Below, one piece after another: positions 24,210 to 31,908 of a stretch of 64,000 bases of DNA. How positions within the stretch are numbered: the stretch's first letter is position 1; each line of letters begins with the position of its first letter. The stretch spans positions 38,501 to 102,500 of the forward strand of contig NZ_SSBQ01000002.1 of assembly GCF_004795255.1 (NCBI RefSeq), written 5' to 3'. The notes under the pieces were generated by a model. It did not search any database, was not told where the DNA came from, and was given only the letters and a program-made list of their open reading frames with translations. The position numbers and the translations under genes are program-made. The stretch is from Streptomyces sp. RKND-216. Its GTDB lineage: Bacteria; Actinomycetota; Actinomycetes; Streptomycetales; Streptomycetaceae.

Positions 24210-25100
24210 ATGTCTTGGTTCGAAGCATTCATCCTCGGGCTCGTCCAGGGGCTGACCGAATTCCTCCCCATCTCCTCCAGCGCCCACCTGAGGCTGACGG
24301 CCGCGTTCGCCGGCTGGAAGGACCCGGGCGCGGCGTTCACCGCCGTCACCCAGATCGGCACCGAGACGGCCGTGCTCATCTATTTCCGCAAGGACATCGC
24401 CCGGATCGTCACCGCGTGGTTCCGGTCGCTGACCGACCGGGCCATGCGCCGGGACCACGACGCGCAACTCGGCTGGCTGGTGATCGTCGGGTCCATCCCG
24501 ATCGGCGTGCTGGGGCTGACGCTGAAGGATCAGATCGAGGGGCCGTTCCGTGACCTGCGGCTGATCGCCACCACGCTGATCGGCGTCGGCGTCATCCTGG
24601 GCGTCGCGGACCGGGTGTCGGCCCGGCGGGAGCGCGGCGGGCGGCACCGTGCGCGCCGCGCGCCCAAGACGCTGGAGAACCTGACCGTGAAGGACGGCCT
24701 GCTCTACGGGCTGGCGCAGGCGTGCGCGCTGGTGCCGGGCGTGTCGCGGTCCGGGGCGACGATCAGCGCGGGGCTGTTCATGAACTACACCCGCGAGGCC
24801 GCCGCCCGGTACTCCTTCCTGCTCGCCATCCCCGCGGTGCTGGCGTCCGGACTCTACGAACTCACGGAGATCGGCGAGGGGCACGTGTCCTGGGGGCCGA
24901 CGCTCTTCGCCACCGTGCTGGCGTTCGCAGTCGCCTACGTGGTCATCGCCTGGTTCATGCGGTACATCAGCACCAGGAGTTTCATGCCGTTCGTGATCTA
25001 CCGGGTGCTGCTGGGGGTGGTGATCTTCGTCCTCATCGCGCTGGGCGTGCTCACTCCGCACGAGGCGGGTGACGTGGGGTCGGGGCAGGGCTCGCGCTGA
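24210..25100 (+). CDS. uppP: Undecaprenyl-diphosphatase (UppP/BacA)
   Basis: A 296-residue polytopic enzyme that dephosphorylates undecaprenyl pyrophosphate to recycle the lipid carrier of peptidoglycan synthesis. It has the two catalytic signatures: the N-terminal [14 protein letters not shown] (residues about 14-28) and the later [13 protein letters not shown] (about 179-191). About eight membrane segments; ATG 24210 begins [14 protein letters not shown] as in the family. Overexpression gives bacitracin resistance in other bacteria. A basic cytosolic loop ([17 protein letters not shown]) is characteristic of actinobacterial members. Regulation may involve the 30-bp palindrome upstream. Confidence 0.95.
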   Translation: MSWFEAFILGLVQGLTEFLPISSSAHLRLTAAFAGWKDPGAAFTAVTQIGTETAVLIYFRKDIARIVTAWFRSLTDRAMRRDHDAQLGWLVIVGSIPIGVLGLTLKDQIEGPFRDLRLIATTLIGVGVILGVADRVSARRERGGRHRARRAPKTLENLTVKDGLLYGLAQACALVPGVSRSGATISAGLFMNYTREAAARYSFLLAIPAVLASGLYELTEIGEGHVSWGPTLFATVLAFAVAYVVIAWFMRYISTRSFMPFVIYRVLLGVVIFVLIALGVLTPHEAGDVGSGQGSR

Positions 25101-25175
25101 GGCGCCCCGAGACCGAGCCGACACCGCCCCGAGACCCAGCCGCCGCCGTGCCGCCGCCACGGAGGAGGCCGCGGG

Positions 25176-26390
25176 TCAGGGGGTCATGGTGAGGCCGTCG
25201 TCGGCGGCGCCGCGGGCGAGCACGGCCTCCCGGATGCCGTTCAGCGCCGCGGTGTACTGCGGGCGGCCGGATCCGCGGGCCTCCTCACCGGTGAGGTCGA
25301 CCAGCCGGAAGCGTGGCTCACTCGCCATCAGGAACGGCGTGAAATCCGCCTTCCGCACGCGCCACGCGCCGCCCTCGCGCCGCGGCGGGGCGAACGTGAA
25401 GCGGGCGGCGCTGCCCATGCTGCCGCGCGGGTCGTTCATCACTCCGGCGACCTGGTCGCCGAGTCCGTAGACCACCCAGGTGCCGTTGACCTTCTCGTAG
25501 GCCTGCGGCACGTGGTTGTGGGTGCCGAGGATCAGGTCGATGTCGCGCCGCCCGTCGCTGCGCGACGCGGTCAGCTCCTTGGCCAGCCGCAGCTGGTCCG
25601 TGTCCGGCTCCTGCTGCCACTCGGTCCCCCAGTGGAGAGACACCACTACGACGTCGGCGCCGGCCTTCCGGGCCGCACGGGCGTCGGCGACCACCTTCCG
25701 CGGGTCGAGGAGGTCGACGAGCCAGGGCTTGCCGTGCGGCACTGGTATGCCGTTGGTGCCGTAGGTGTAGGCGAGCTGGGCCACCTTCGCGTCACCCGCG
25801 TCCAGCAGGACGGGCTCGACGTCCTCCTTCGCGGAACGCGCCGAGCCGACGTGCCGGACCCCCGCTTCGTCGAGGGCGTCCAGGGTACGGCGCACACCTT
25901 CCGGGCCGGCGTCCAAGGTGTGGTTGGAGGCGGTGGAACAGCTGTCGTACCCGGTGGCGGCGATGGCCTCGGCCACGTGTGGCGGCGTCTGGAAGGCGGG
26001 GTAACCAGTGAAGGGGCCGCCGTCGGCGCCGTAGACGGTCTCCATGTGGCAGACCGCCAGGTCCGCGGCCGAGACGAGGGGTTCGGCGGCGGCGAGCATG
26101 GGCCGGAAGTCGTAGCCCTTGCCGCCCGCGTCGCGCCGTGCCTGCTGGATGATCGAGTCGTGCGCAAGGATGTCGCCGGTGGCGAGGAGGGTGAACCCTT
26201 CTGCGGACTCGCGGTGGGCGGCCGCTGCGGCGTCCCGGCTCCTGCCGCCGTCCGAGGCTGCGCCGTCGTCGCCGGCCCGGTCCGTCCCGCAGGCTGGAAG
26301 CGCTGTGAGGAGCGCGGTGACGGCGCAGGCGAGGGCGACGCGGTGGCGGGGGTGGCGGGTGCGGTCTCTTCCGTGGTGGTGCGTGGGCAT
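25176..26390 (-). CDS. CapA-family lipoprotein (copy 1)
   Basis: A 404-residue CapA/PgsA-type protein with a lipoprotein signal (LTALPACG, Cys at about 34). The metallophosphatase-like domain has motifs TGDILAHD, CHMETVYG, ASNHTLDAG, LHWGTEWQ and GTHNHVPQAYE in family order. CapA proteins act in poly-gamma-glutamate or polysaccharide anchoring; the Streptomyces lipoproteins have no assigned substrate and no capBC neighbour here. It is adjacent to a second copy (72 nt apart), with one 89-bp stretch identical between them. GTG/ATG 26390 gives a long His/Arg-rich n-region. Confidence 0.85.
   Translation of the reverse strand: MPTHHHGRDRTRHPRHRVALACAVTALLTALPACGTDRAGDDGAASDGGRSRDAAAAAHRESAEGFTLLATGDILAHDSIIQQARRDAGGKGYDFRPMLAAAEPLVSAADLAVCHMETVYGADGGPFTGYPAFQTPPHVAEAIAATGYDSCSTASNHTLDAGPEGVRRTLDALDEAGVRHVGSARSAKEDVEPVLLDAGDAKVAQLAYTYGTNGIPVPHGKPWLVDLLDPRKVVADARAARKAGADVVVVSLHWGTEWQQEPDTDQLRLAKELTASRSDGRRDIDLILGTHNHVPQAYEKVNGTWVVYGLGDQVAGVMNDPRGSMGSAARFTFAPPRREGGAWRVRKADFTPFLMASEPRFRLVDLTGEEARGSGRPQYTAALNGIREAVLARGAADDGLTMTP
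25474..25562. repeat. 89-bp block identical to 26740-26828 (capA copy 1)
   Basis: This stretch, covering the codons for the GTHNHV motif and its surroundings, matches 26740-26828 base for base in the same orientation, while flanking sequence diverges. It suggests recent duplication or gene conversion. Confidence 0.85.
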
Positions 26391-26462
26391 GCGGCATCTC
26401 CGGAGGGTGCGGGCGGTGGGCGCGGTGTCGGGGCGGGGCGGTGTCGGGGCGGCGGGTGCCGT

Positions 26463-27617
26463 TCAGCGGGTTTCGGTGAGGCCGTCGTCGGCAGCGCCGC
26501 GGCTGAGTACGGCCTCGCGAACGCGCTGCCGGACCGCGGGGAAGCGGTCCTCGGTCGCGCGGACCACCCGGAACGGCGGGCCGGTGTCGGAGTGCGTCAC
26601 CAGGAAGCCGGCCTCGGAGACCGTCCAGGGCTCTCCCGCGCGCTCGGGCGGGGTGAAGGTGAAGCGCGCGGTGGAGCCCTCGTTGCCCCGGTACATGGAG
26701 GGGATGAAGCTGGCGACCTGGTCGCCGAGGCCATAGACGACCCAGGTGCCGTTGACCTTCTCGTAGGCCTGCGGCACGTGGTTGTGGGTGCCGAGGATCA
26801 GGTCGATGTCGCGCCGCCCGTCGCTGCGAGAGGCGGTCAGCCGCTTCGCGAGGCGCAGTTGCCGCGCGTCCGGCTTCTGCTGCCACTCGGTGCCCCAGTG
26901 GACGCTGGCGACGACCACGTCGGCGCCCGCCTTCCGTGCGGCGCGGGCGTCGGCGACGACCTTCCGCGGGTCGAGGAGGTTGACGGCCCAGGGCTTGCCG
27001 TCGGGCACCGGTATGCCGTTGGTGCCGTAGGTGTAGGAGAGGTGGGCGACGGTGGCGCCGCCGGCCTTCAGCAGGGTGGGGCTGTTCCGTTCGCGCGACG
27101 ACCGCGCGGAGCCGGCGTGCTCGAGTCCTGCCTCGTCCATCGCCCGCAGTGTGCGGGTCAGACCCTCCATACCGGCGTCGAGAGTGTGGTTGGAGGCGGT
27201 GGAACAGCTGTCGTACCCGGTGGCGCGCAGCGACTCGGCGAGCTGCGGCGGCGAGCGGAAGAGAGGGTAGCCGGTGAACGGGCCGTCGGCGTCGCCGTAG
27301 GGGGTCTCCATGTGGCAGAGCGCGAGGTCGGCCTGTGCGACGACGGGGCGGATGCCGGCAAATATGCGGGTGAAGTCGTGACCCTCGCCCCCGGAGTCCT
27401 GCCGGGCCTGCCGCATGATCGAGGGGTAGGGGATGACGTCGCCGGAGGCGACGAGCGTGAACGGTTCCGCGTCGGCGGCTCGGGCCGCGGGTATCCGCTG
27501 CTCGTCCCGGTCGCCGGCGGCCGCGTCGGTGCCGGTCCGCGTCTGGCTGCACGAGGCGAGCGCGGCGCAGAGCGTGAGCACTCCCGCGAGCCGTACCGGC
27601 CGTCGTATGCGTCCCAT
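26463..27617 (-). CDS. CapA-family lipoprotein (copy 2)
   Basis: A 384-residue tandem paralogue of the downstream gene, with lipobox LASC (Cys about 23) and the same motif series (SGDVIPYP, CHMETPYG, ASNHTLDAG, VHWGTEWQ, GTHNHVPQAYE). It differs in the first metal motif (DVIPYP instead of DILAHD), so metal binding may differ between the copies. ATG 27617. The two genes run in the same direction 72 nt apart and are probably cotranscribed. Function is inferred only from CapA family membership. Confidence 0.85.
   Translation of the reverse strand: MGRIRRPVRLAGVLTLCAALASCSQTRTGTDAAAGDRDEQRIPAARAADAEPFTLVASGDVIPYPSIMRQARQDSGGEGHDFTRIFAGIRPVVAQADLALCHMETPYGDADGPFTGYPLFRSPPQLAESLRATGYDSCSTASNHTLDAGMEGLTRTLRAMDEAGLEHAGSARSSRERNSPTLLKAGGATVAHLSYTYGTNGIPVPDGKPWAVNLLDPRKVVADARAARKAGADVVVASVHWGTEWQQKPDARQLRLAKRLTASRSDGRRDIDLILGTHNHVPQAYEKVNGTWVVYGLGDQVASFIPSMYRGNEGSTARFTFTPPERAGEPWTVSEAGFLVTHSDTGPPFRVVRATEDRFPAVRQRVREAVLSRGAADDGLTETR
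26740..26828. repeat. 89-bp block identical to 25474-25562 (capA copy 2)
   Basis: Second member of the exact 89-bp direct repeat between the tandem CapA genes; see the first copy. The repeats are 1266 bp apart, so recombination between them would delete or duplicate one chimeric gene. Confidence 0.85.
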
Positions 27618-27938
27618 GACTGTTCCTCGCCTCTCCTCGGCGTGCGTGCCCGTGACGGGCTCCTGCTTCGCACCCTGAAGCGGGCGGAGGGAACGCGACA
27701 GCCGGGAGGTCCGTCGGGGGGAGGAACGTCAGGGGGACGGGCTAGCGGCGGGGCCGGGCCGAGGGCGGCGCGGCGTCGGAGCCGGTGTCGGGCCGGGGTC
27801 CGCTGTGGGATGTACGTGGGGCTGAGGCGTACTCCTGTGGGGGTAGGAGAGATCGGGACCGCCAGAGGACGCATTCGCTGTCCGACGGGTCCATGGTGGA
27901 GGTATGGACGTCTTCTGGTCGGAGCGAGGTGCGCGGCG
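27618..27938. other. 321-bp divergent intergenic region
   Basis: This gap between divergent capA copy 2 and the DMT gene must hold both promoters. I see G-rich runs (around 27720 and 27840) and no convincing inverted repeat, RNA gene or small coding frame. Confidence 0.4.
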
Positions 27939-28943
27939 GTGAACACGCTGATCGCCTCGGTCCTGCTCGCGGTCCTCTCGGCGGTCGCCTACGCGGGAGC
28001 GGCGATCGTCCAGGAGCGGATCGCGTCGACGACCGACCCGAGCCGTTTCGCGCTGCTGCGCAACGGCCGCTGGTGGGTGTCGGTCGTGCTGAACGGCACG
28101 GGCGCGCTGCTGCACGTGGCGGCGCTGGGGCTGGGTCCGCTGACGGTCGTGCAGCCCCTGGGAGTGCTGACCATCGTGATCGTGGCCCCGCTTGCCGCGC
28201 TGACCGTGAAGCGCCGGGTCGGCAGGAGGGCCTGGCGGGGCATCGGCCTGGTGACGCTGGGGCTGGCGGCGGTGCTGCTGTTCACCGGCGCGAACGCTTC
28301 GAAACCGCTGGGCGCCGGCGGCCAGTACGCGGTGACCGGCGTCGCCGCGGCCGGCGTCCTGCTGCTGGTCGGCTGCGCGACGGTGCTGAGCCGGACGGGG
28401 CGCACCGGCCTGCGCAGCATCGCCCTCGCGACCGCAGCCGGGGTCGCGTTCGGCACGGCCTCGGTGTGCGTGAAGGCGGTCGCGGAGGGCTGGGCGCTGA
28501 CGTCGCCGGCCCGGGCCGTTCCGGTGCTGGGCCTGATCGCGGTCTTCGCGGTCACCGGTCTCGCCACCTCGCAGGCGGCGTACCGGGGCGGCGGCCTGGC
28601 CACGCCGCTCGCCACGGCGACGGTGGTCAATCCGGTGGTGGCCGGGGCGGTGGGCATTCTGCTGCTGGACGAGGGCTTCCGCTACGGGGCTCCGGGTGCG
28701 GTGGCCGCGCTGCTGGGCGCCGTGGTGACCGGCTGGGGGCTGTTCGTCCTCACGGCCGACAACGTGGCGCGGCAGCGGCGGGCGGCGGCCGCCCGAGCGG
28801 TCGTCATCCCCGCGCCGGTGGCGCGGCCGGAGGCCGCCGGGGCGCTGGTGCCGCTGACGGCGGGGCTCGACCCGGCGGCGGTGCGGGGCGAGGGCCGGGC
28901 GGACGGTACGGCCGTGCCGCACCCGGCGCATTGCCGGAGCTGA
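27939..28943 (+). CDS. DMT-superfamily (NIPA-like) membrane protein
   Basis: A 334-residue membrane protein with about nine hydrophobic segments. N-terminal VNTLIASVLLAVLSAVAYAG, YxxAAIVQE, GPLTVVQPLG and the C-terminal NPVVAGAVGILLLDEGF match the DMT/NIPA-type family common in Streptomyces. GTG 27939 is about 10 nt after GGAGCGAGG. The polar Ala/Pro-rich C-terminal 60 residues are cytosolic. Transport of Mg2+ or a small metabolite is possible; nothing nearby decides. Confidence 0.82.
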   Translation: MNTLIASVLLAVLSAVAYAGAAIVQERIASTTDPSRFALLRNGRWWVSVVLNGTGALLHVAALGLGPLTVVQPLGVLTIVIVAPLAALTVKRRVGRRAWRGIGLVTLGLAAVLLFTGANASKPLGAGGQYAVTGVAAAGVLLLVGCATVLSRTGRTGLRSIALATAAGVAFGTASVCVKAVAEGWALTSPARAVPVLGLIAVFAVTGLATSQAAYRGGGLATPLATATVVNPVVAGAVGILLLDEGFRYGAPGAVAALLGAVVTGWGLFVLTADNVARQRRAAAARAVVIPAPVARPEAAGALVPLTAGLDPAAVRGEGRADGTAVPHPAHCRS

Positions 28944-28967
28944 CCCGGGGCGGATGTCCGCCCCGGG
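28944..28967. terminator. Bidirectional terminator hairpin
   Basis: CCCGGGGCGGA-TG-TCCGCCCCGGG, an 11-bp perfect stem immediately after the DMT stop and before the end of the convergent oxidoreductase gene. Confidence 0.65.
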
Positions 28968-28979
28968 GCCGTCACCACG

Positions 28980-29885
28980 TCAGACGGACTGCTCCTCGAC
29001 CGCACGGATCACGCGTTCGCACAGTTCGTGGGTGAGCAGCGCGTCGCGGGCGGACAGCGGCCGCCCGGCGCGCACGGCGTCCAGGAAGCCGAGGACGGCC
29101 TGCTCGATGCCGCGCTGCCGGGCGACGGGCACCCAGTCGCCGCGGCGCCGCACGCTGGGCTGCCCCTTGTGGTCGACGACCTCGGCCAGGTCGCGGACCT
29201 CCCGCTTGGTGTCCTGCCCCGAGACCTCCAGGATCTCCTCCGCCGATCCGGAGAGCCGGTTCATGACGCCGAGCGCGGTGAAGCCGTCCCCGGCGAGCTG
29301 CAGGACCAGGTGGTGCAGCAGCCCGTCGCGGACCCGGGCGTGGACTGTGACCTGGTCGTGGGGGGCGGGAGCGAGGAAGCGCAGGGTGTCGACGACGTGG
29401 ATGAAGTCGTCGAGGATCATGTGCCGCGGGCTCTCGGGCAGGCCGACGCGGTGCTTCTGGAGGACGATCAGGTCGCGTGGGTGCTCCAGGCACTGCGTGT
29501 AGCACGGCGCGTGGCGGCGGTTGAACCCGACGGCGAGGGGGATTCCGGCTGACTCCGCGCTGTCGACGAGTGTCTCCGCGTCGGCCAGGTGGCGGGCGAG
29601 CGGCTTGTCGACATAGGTGGGGACGCGCGCGTCGAGCAGGCGGCCGACGAGTCGGGGGTGTGCCGGGGTCGCGGCGTGGACGAACGCCGCGTCCGGGCGG
29701 GCGTCGAGGAGACCCTCGATCGTGGCGTGGCGGTGCGCGGGAGGGACGCGGTAGGCGTCGCCGAGTTCGCCGAGCACCCGGGCGTCGCGGGTCACCAGGT
29801 GCGGCTCGAGACCGGGCTGTGCGGTGAGCACCGGCAGGTAGGCCTTGCGGGCGATCGCGCCGAGCCCGATGATGCCGATCTTCAC
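28980..29885 (-). CDS. Gfo/Idh/MocA family oxidoreductase
   Basis: A 301-residue NAD(P)-dependent dehydrogenase-like protein: Rossmann motif GIIGLGAIARKAY at the N-terminus and the EKP-like signature here as YVDKPLARH (about residues 92-100) with the catalytic Lys. A C-terminal alpha/beta domain follows. GTG 29885 is 5 nt after AGGAG. It is shorter than typical sugar dehydrogenases (about 340 aa). No sugar-operon neighbours; substrate unknown. Confidence 0.87.
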   Translation of the reverse strand: MKIGIIGLGAIARKAYLPVLTAQPGLEPHLVTRDARVLGELGDAYRVPPAHRHATIEGLLDARPDAAFVHAATPAHPRLVGRLLDARVPTYVDKPLARHLADAETLVDSAESAGIPLAVGFNRRHAPCYTQCLEHPRDLIVLQKHRVGLPESPRHMILDDFIHVVDTLRFLAPAPHDQVTVHARVRDGLLHHLVLQLAGDGFTALGVMNRLSGSAEEILEVSGQDTKREVRDLAEVVDHKGQPSVRRRGDWVPVARQRGIEQAVLGFLDAVRAGRPLSARDALLTHELCERVIRAVEEQSV

Positions 29886-30028
29886 GGGTGCTCCTGGTCC
29901 GTTCGGTGAGGGCGGCGGCTGCCGCGTGGTGGATGTACCCGGCGGCGGCACCTCGACGCCCGCGTTTTCACTCTCCCGGGGAATGTCACGGCACCCCGCC
30001 GACGTGCAGGGTTGCGGGGGTGAGACGT

Positions 30029-30508
30029 ATGACGGGAGCCGTGGTGCTGGGGTGCGTGTCCGTCGTGGCGGTGACGGGCTGTGTGACGGTCCGGGAGAAG
30101 GGGGAACCGCACGGGTCCCCCGGCCCCGGTTCTTCGCGAGCGGCGGACGCGCCGGAAGCGGCGGACGGGGGTGGTTTGTCGCGGGCGGGCCGGCCCTCGC
30201 CGCACGAAGGGCTGTCACGCCCGGCCCCGGCGCCGGGCGCGTCCGTGCGGTACGAGGCCCGGCCCGGCGCCGTACCGGAAGAAGAAGCGGCCGAGCGCGG
30301 GGCGGCCGCGCAGGTGCCGGAGGCGGAGGGACCGGCCGGGCGGCCCGCTCCCGGGGGCGCCGCGGAACGGCGGTCCCCGGCCCTGCGGCCCGGGGACATG
30401 CCGGGGCTGCCGGGCGGCGCGGGGATGTGCGACCTCGGCCGCCGGTACGGCGGCTGGGACGCGGGCAGCGCCCCGCAGGACGCCTGCGAGCGGGCCTACG
30501 GGCGCTGA
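30029..30508 (+). CDS. Small Pro/Glu/Ala-rich lipoprotein
   Basis: A 159-residue protein with a signal peptide MTGAVVLGCVSVVAVTGC ending in a lipobox-like VTGC (Cys 18), then low-complexity Pro/Gly/Ala/Glu sequence and a short conserved-looking tail GMCDLGRRYGGW...ACERAYGR with two cysteines. That tail resembles the small C-terminal motif of several Streptomyces secreted proteins. ATG 30029 is 8 nt after GGGGGTGA; GTG 30020 is alternative. Surface-anchored, role unknown. It overlaps the end of the convergent TPR-like gene by 13 nt. Confidence 0.65.
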   Translation: MTGAVVLGCVSVVAVTGCVTVREKGEPHGSPGPGSSRAADAPEAADGGGLSRAGRPSPHEGLSRPAPAPGASVRYEARPGAVPEEEAAERGAAAQVPEAEGPAGRPAPGGAAERRSPALRPGDMPGLPGGAGMCDLGRRYGGWDAGSAPQDACERAYGR

Positions 30509-30981
30509 TCCGGCTCCTCCAGTCTCCGGCCGAGCCGGTCGATCGCGGCGAGGACGCCCCGGCCGTAGGCGTCGTCGGGCAGCACGTGCGCCGCGTGCCG
30601 CGCGCGGTCCAGCTCGCGGCGCGCGGCGCCCGGGTCGCCGAGTTTGACATGGTCGGCGGCGAGGTTGAGATGCAGGGAGGGATACAGGGCCCGCACCGCG
30701 ACGGCGTGCTCGCCCCGGGCTGCGTGGTCCTCGGTGAGCGAGTCGGCGGCGGCCAGCGCCCGCAGGTCCCAGGCCAGTTCGTCGGCCGGGTCGTCCTGGG
30801 TGTCCGCCATGTAGTGGGCGATGGTGCACCGGTGGAAGGCGTCCGCTGCGGAGGTCTCCTCCCACAGCGCGGCGAAGCGGCTGCGGGCCTCCTCACGGTC
30901 TCCGGCGTGGTGGAGCATCACCGCCTGACCGATGCGCGTGGTCGGTTCGCCCTGCGACGGCTGGGGCGCTGCTGCGGTCAT
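30496..30981 (-). CDS. Conserved hypothetical protein with TPR-like helices
   Basis: A 161-residue all-alpha soluble protein. Repeating helical pairs (IGQAVMLHHAGDREEARSRFAALWEE and HLNLAADHVKLGDPGAARRELDRA) look like degenerate TPR/SEL1-type units, implying protein-protein contact. ATG 30981. It lies 60 nt downstream of ung on the same strand and may be cotranscribed with it. No enzyme motif is visible. Confidence 0.72.
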   Translation of the reverse strand: MTAAAPQPSQGEPTTRIGQAVMLHHAGDREEARSRFAALWEETSAADAFHRCTIAHYMADTQDDPADELAWDLRALAAADSLTEDHAARGEHAVAVRALYPSLHLNLAADHVKLGDPGAARRELDRARHAAHVLPDDAYGRGVLAAIDRLGRRLEEPDQRP

Positions 30982-31041
30982 GGCTGCTCCTCGACGATGT
31001 GCGTGCCAACGGGTCCCGCGTGGGAGGTGGCGGGGTGGCGG

Positions 31042-31722
31042 TCAGGCGGCCAGGTCGGGGATGCGCCAGTCGACGGGGTCGTGGCCCTGGGCCCGCAGGG
31101 CCGCGTCGATCTGGCTGAACGGGCGGGAGCCGAGGAACTTCTTCGCCGAGAGCGGGGACGGGTGGGCCCCCTCGACGACGGCGTGCCGGGTGGTGTCGAC
31201 GAGACGGAGCTTCTTCCGGGCGTAGGCACCCCAGAGCACGAACACGGCGGGCTGCTCGCGGTCGGACACGGCGCGGATCACGGCGTCGGTGAACCTCTCC
31301 CAGCCCTGGTTCTTGTGCGAGTTGGGCTCGGCCTCACGCACCGTCAGCACGGAGTTGAGCAGCAGGACGCCCTGCCGCGCCCACGGGGTGAGGCAGCCGT
31401 TGTCGGGCACCGGGTGGCCGAGGTCGTCCCGCAGCTCCTTGTAGATGTTGCGCAGCGAAGGCGGGGTCCGTACACCCGGACGCACGGAGAAGCACAGGCC
31501 GTGGCCCTGGCCGGCACCGTGGTAGGGGTCCTGACCGAGCACGAGTACCTTGACCTGGTCGAAGGGTGTGGCATCGAGGGCGGCGAAGACCTCGTCGCGG
31601 GGTGGGTAGACCGGTCCCGCCGCTCGTTCCTTCTCGACGAACTCGGTGAGTTCGGTGAAGTAGTCCTCGTCCAGCTCCTCGCCGAGGACGTCCTGCCAGG
31701 ATCCGGGCAGCATGCCGATCAC
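31042..31722 (-). CDS. ung: Uracil-DNA glycosylase, family 1
   Basis: A 226-residue family-1 UDG that removes uracil from DNA. The water-activating loop is GQDPYHGAGQGHGLCFS (catalytic Asp in QDPYH). A TPPSLRNIYKEL segment follows, then LLLNSVLTV, and the Leu-intercalation loop HPSPLSA. GTG 31722 has GGAGG 7 nt upstream; ATG 31713 is internal. It follows the peptide-binding lipoprotein gene on the same strand after a strong hairpin, so probably has its own promoter. Confidence 0.97.
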   Translation of the reverse strand: MIGMLPGSWQDVLGEELDEDYFTELTEFVEKERAAGPVYPPRDEVFAALDATPFDQVKVLVLGQDPYHGAGQGHGLCFSVRPGVRTPPSLRNIYKELRDDLGHPVPDNGCLTPWARQGVLLLNSVLTVREAEPNSHKNQGWERFTDAVIRAVSDREQPAVFVLWGAYARKKLRLVDTTRHAVVEGAHPSPLSAKKFLGSRPFSQIDAALRAQGHDPVDWRIPDLAA

Positions 31723-31850
31723 GCGTCAACCTCCGTCAGATGCAGGCGCGTTCCGCTTGGTGTTCCCACGCGCCGGAACCGAAGGTACCGGGCGCCACCG
31801 ACAACGCCGCGCCGGGCGGCGCGGTGCGGGGTTGTCGGCCCCGCGTACAG

Positions 31851-31887
31851 GCGTGCGCCCCGGCTGCCGACCAGCCGGGGCGCACGC
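31851..31887. terminator. Strong hairpin downstream of the substrate-binding protein gene
   Basis: GCGTGCGCCCCGGCTG pairs perfectly with CAGCCGGGGCGCACGC (16-bp stem, 5-nt loop), 22 nt past the stop of the minus-strand ABC binding-protein gene. There is no U-run, as in many Streptomyces terminators. Confidence 0.7.
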
Positions 31888-31908
31888 AGTGCGGAAGGGC
31901 GGAGGCCG

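Noticed and set aside
25176..27617. Poly-gamma-glutamate capsule operon
   Set aside because: Only CapA-like proteins are present; no capB, capC or capE homologue flanks them.
25512..27938. The long upstream extension of the plus-strand DMT frame across the capA genes
   Set aside because: The first about 800 codons are antisense to two recognisable CapA proteins; the membrane protein begins at GTG 27939.
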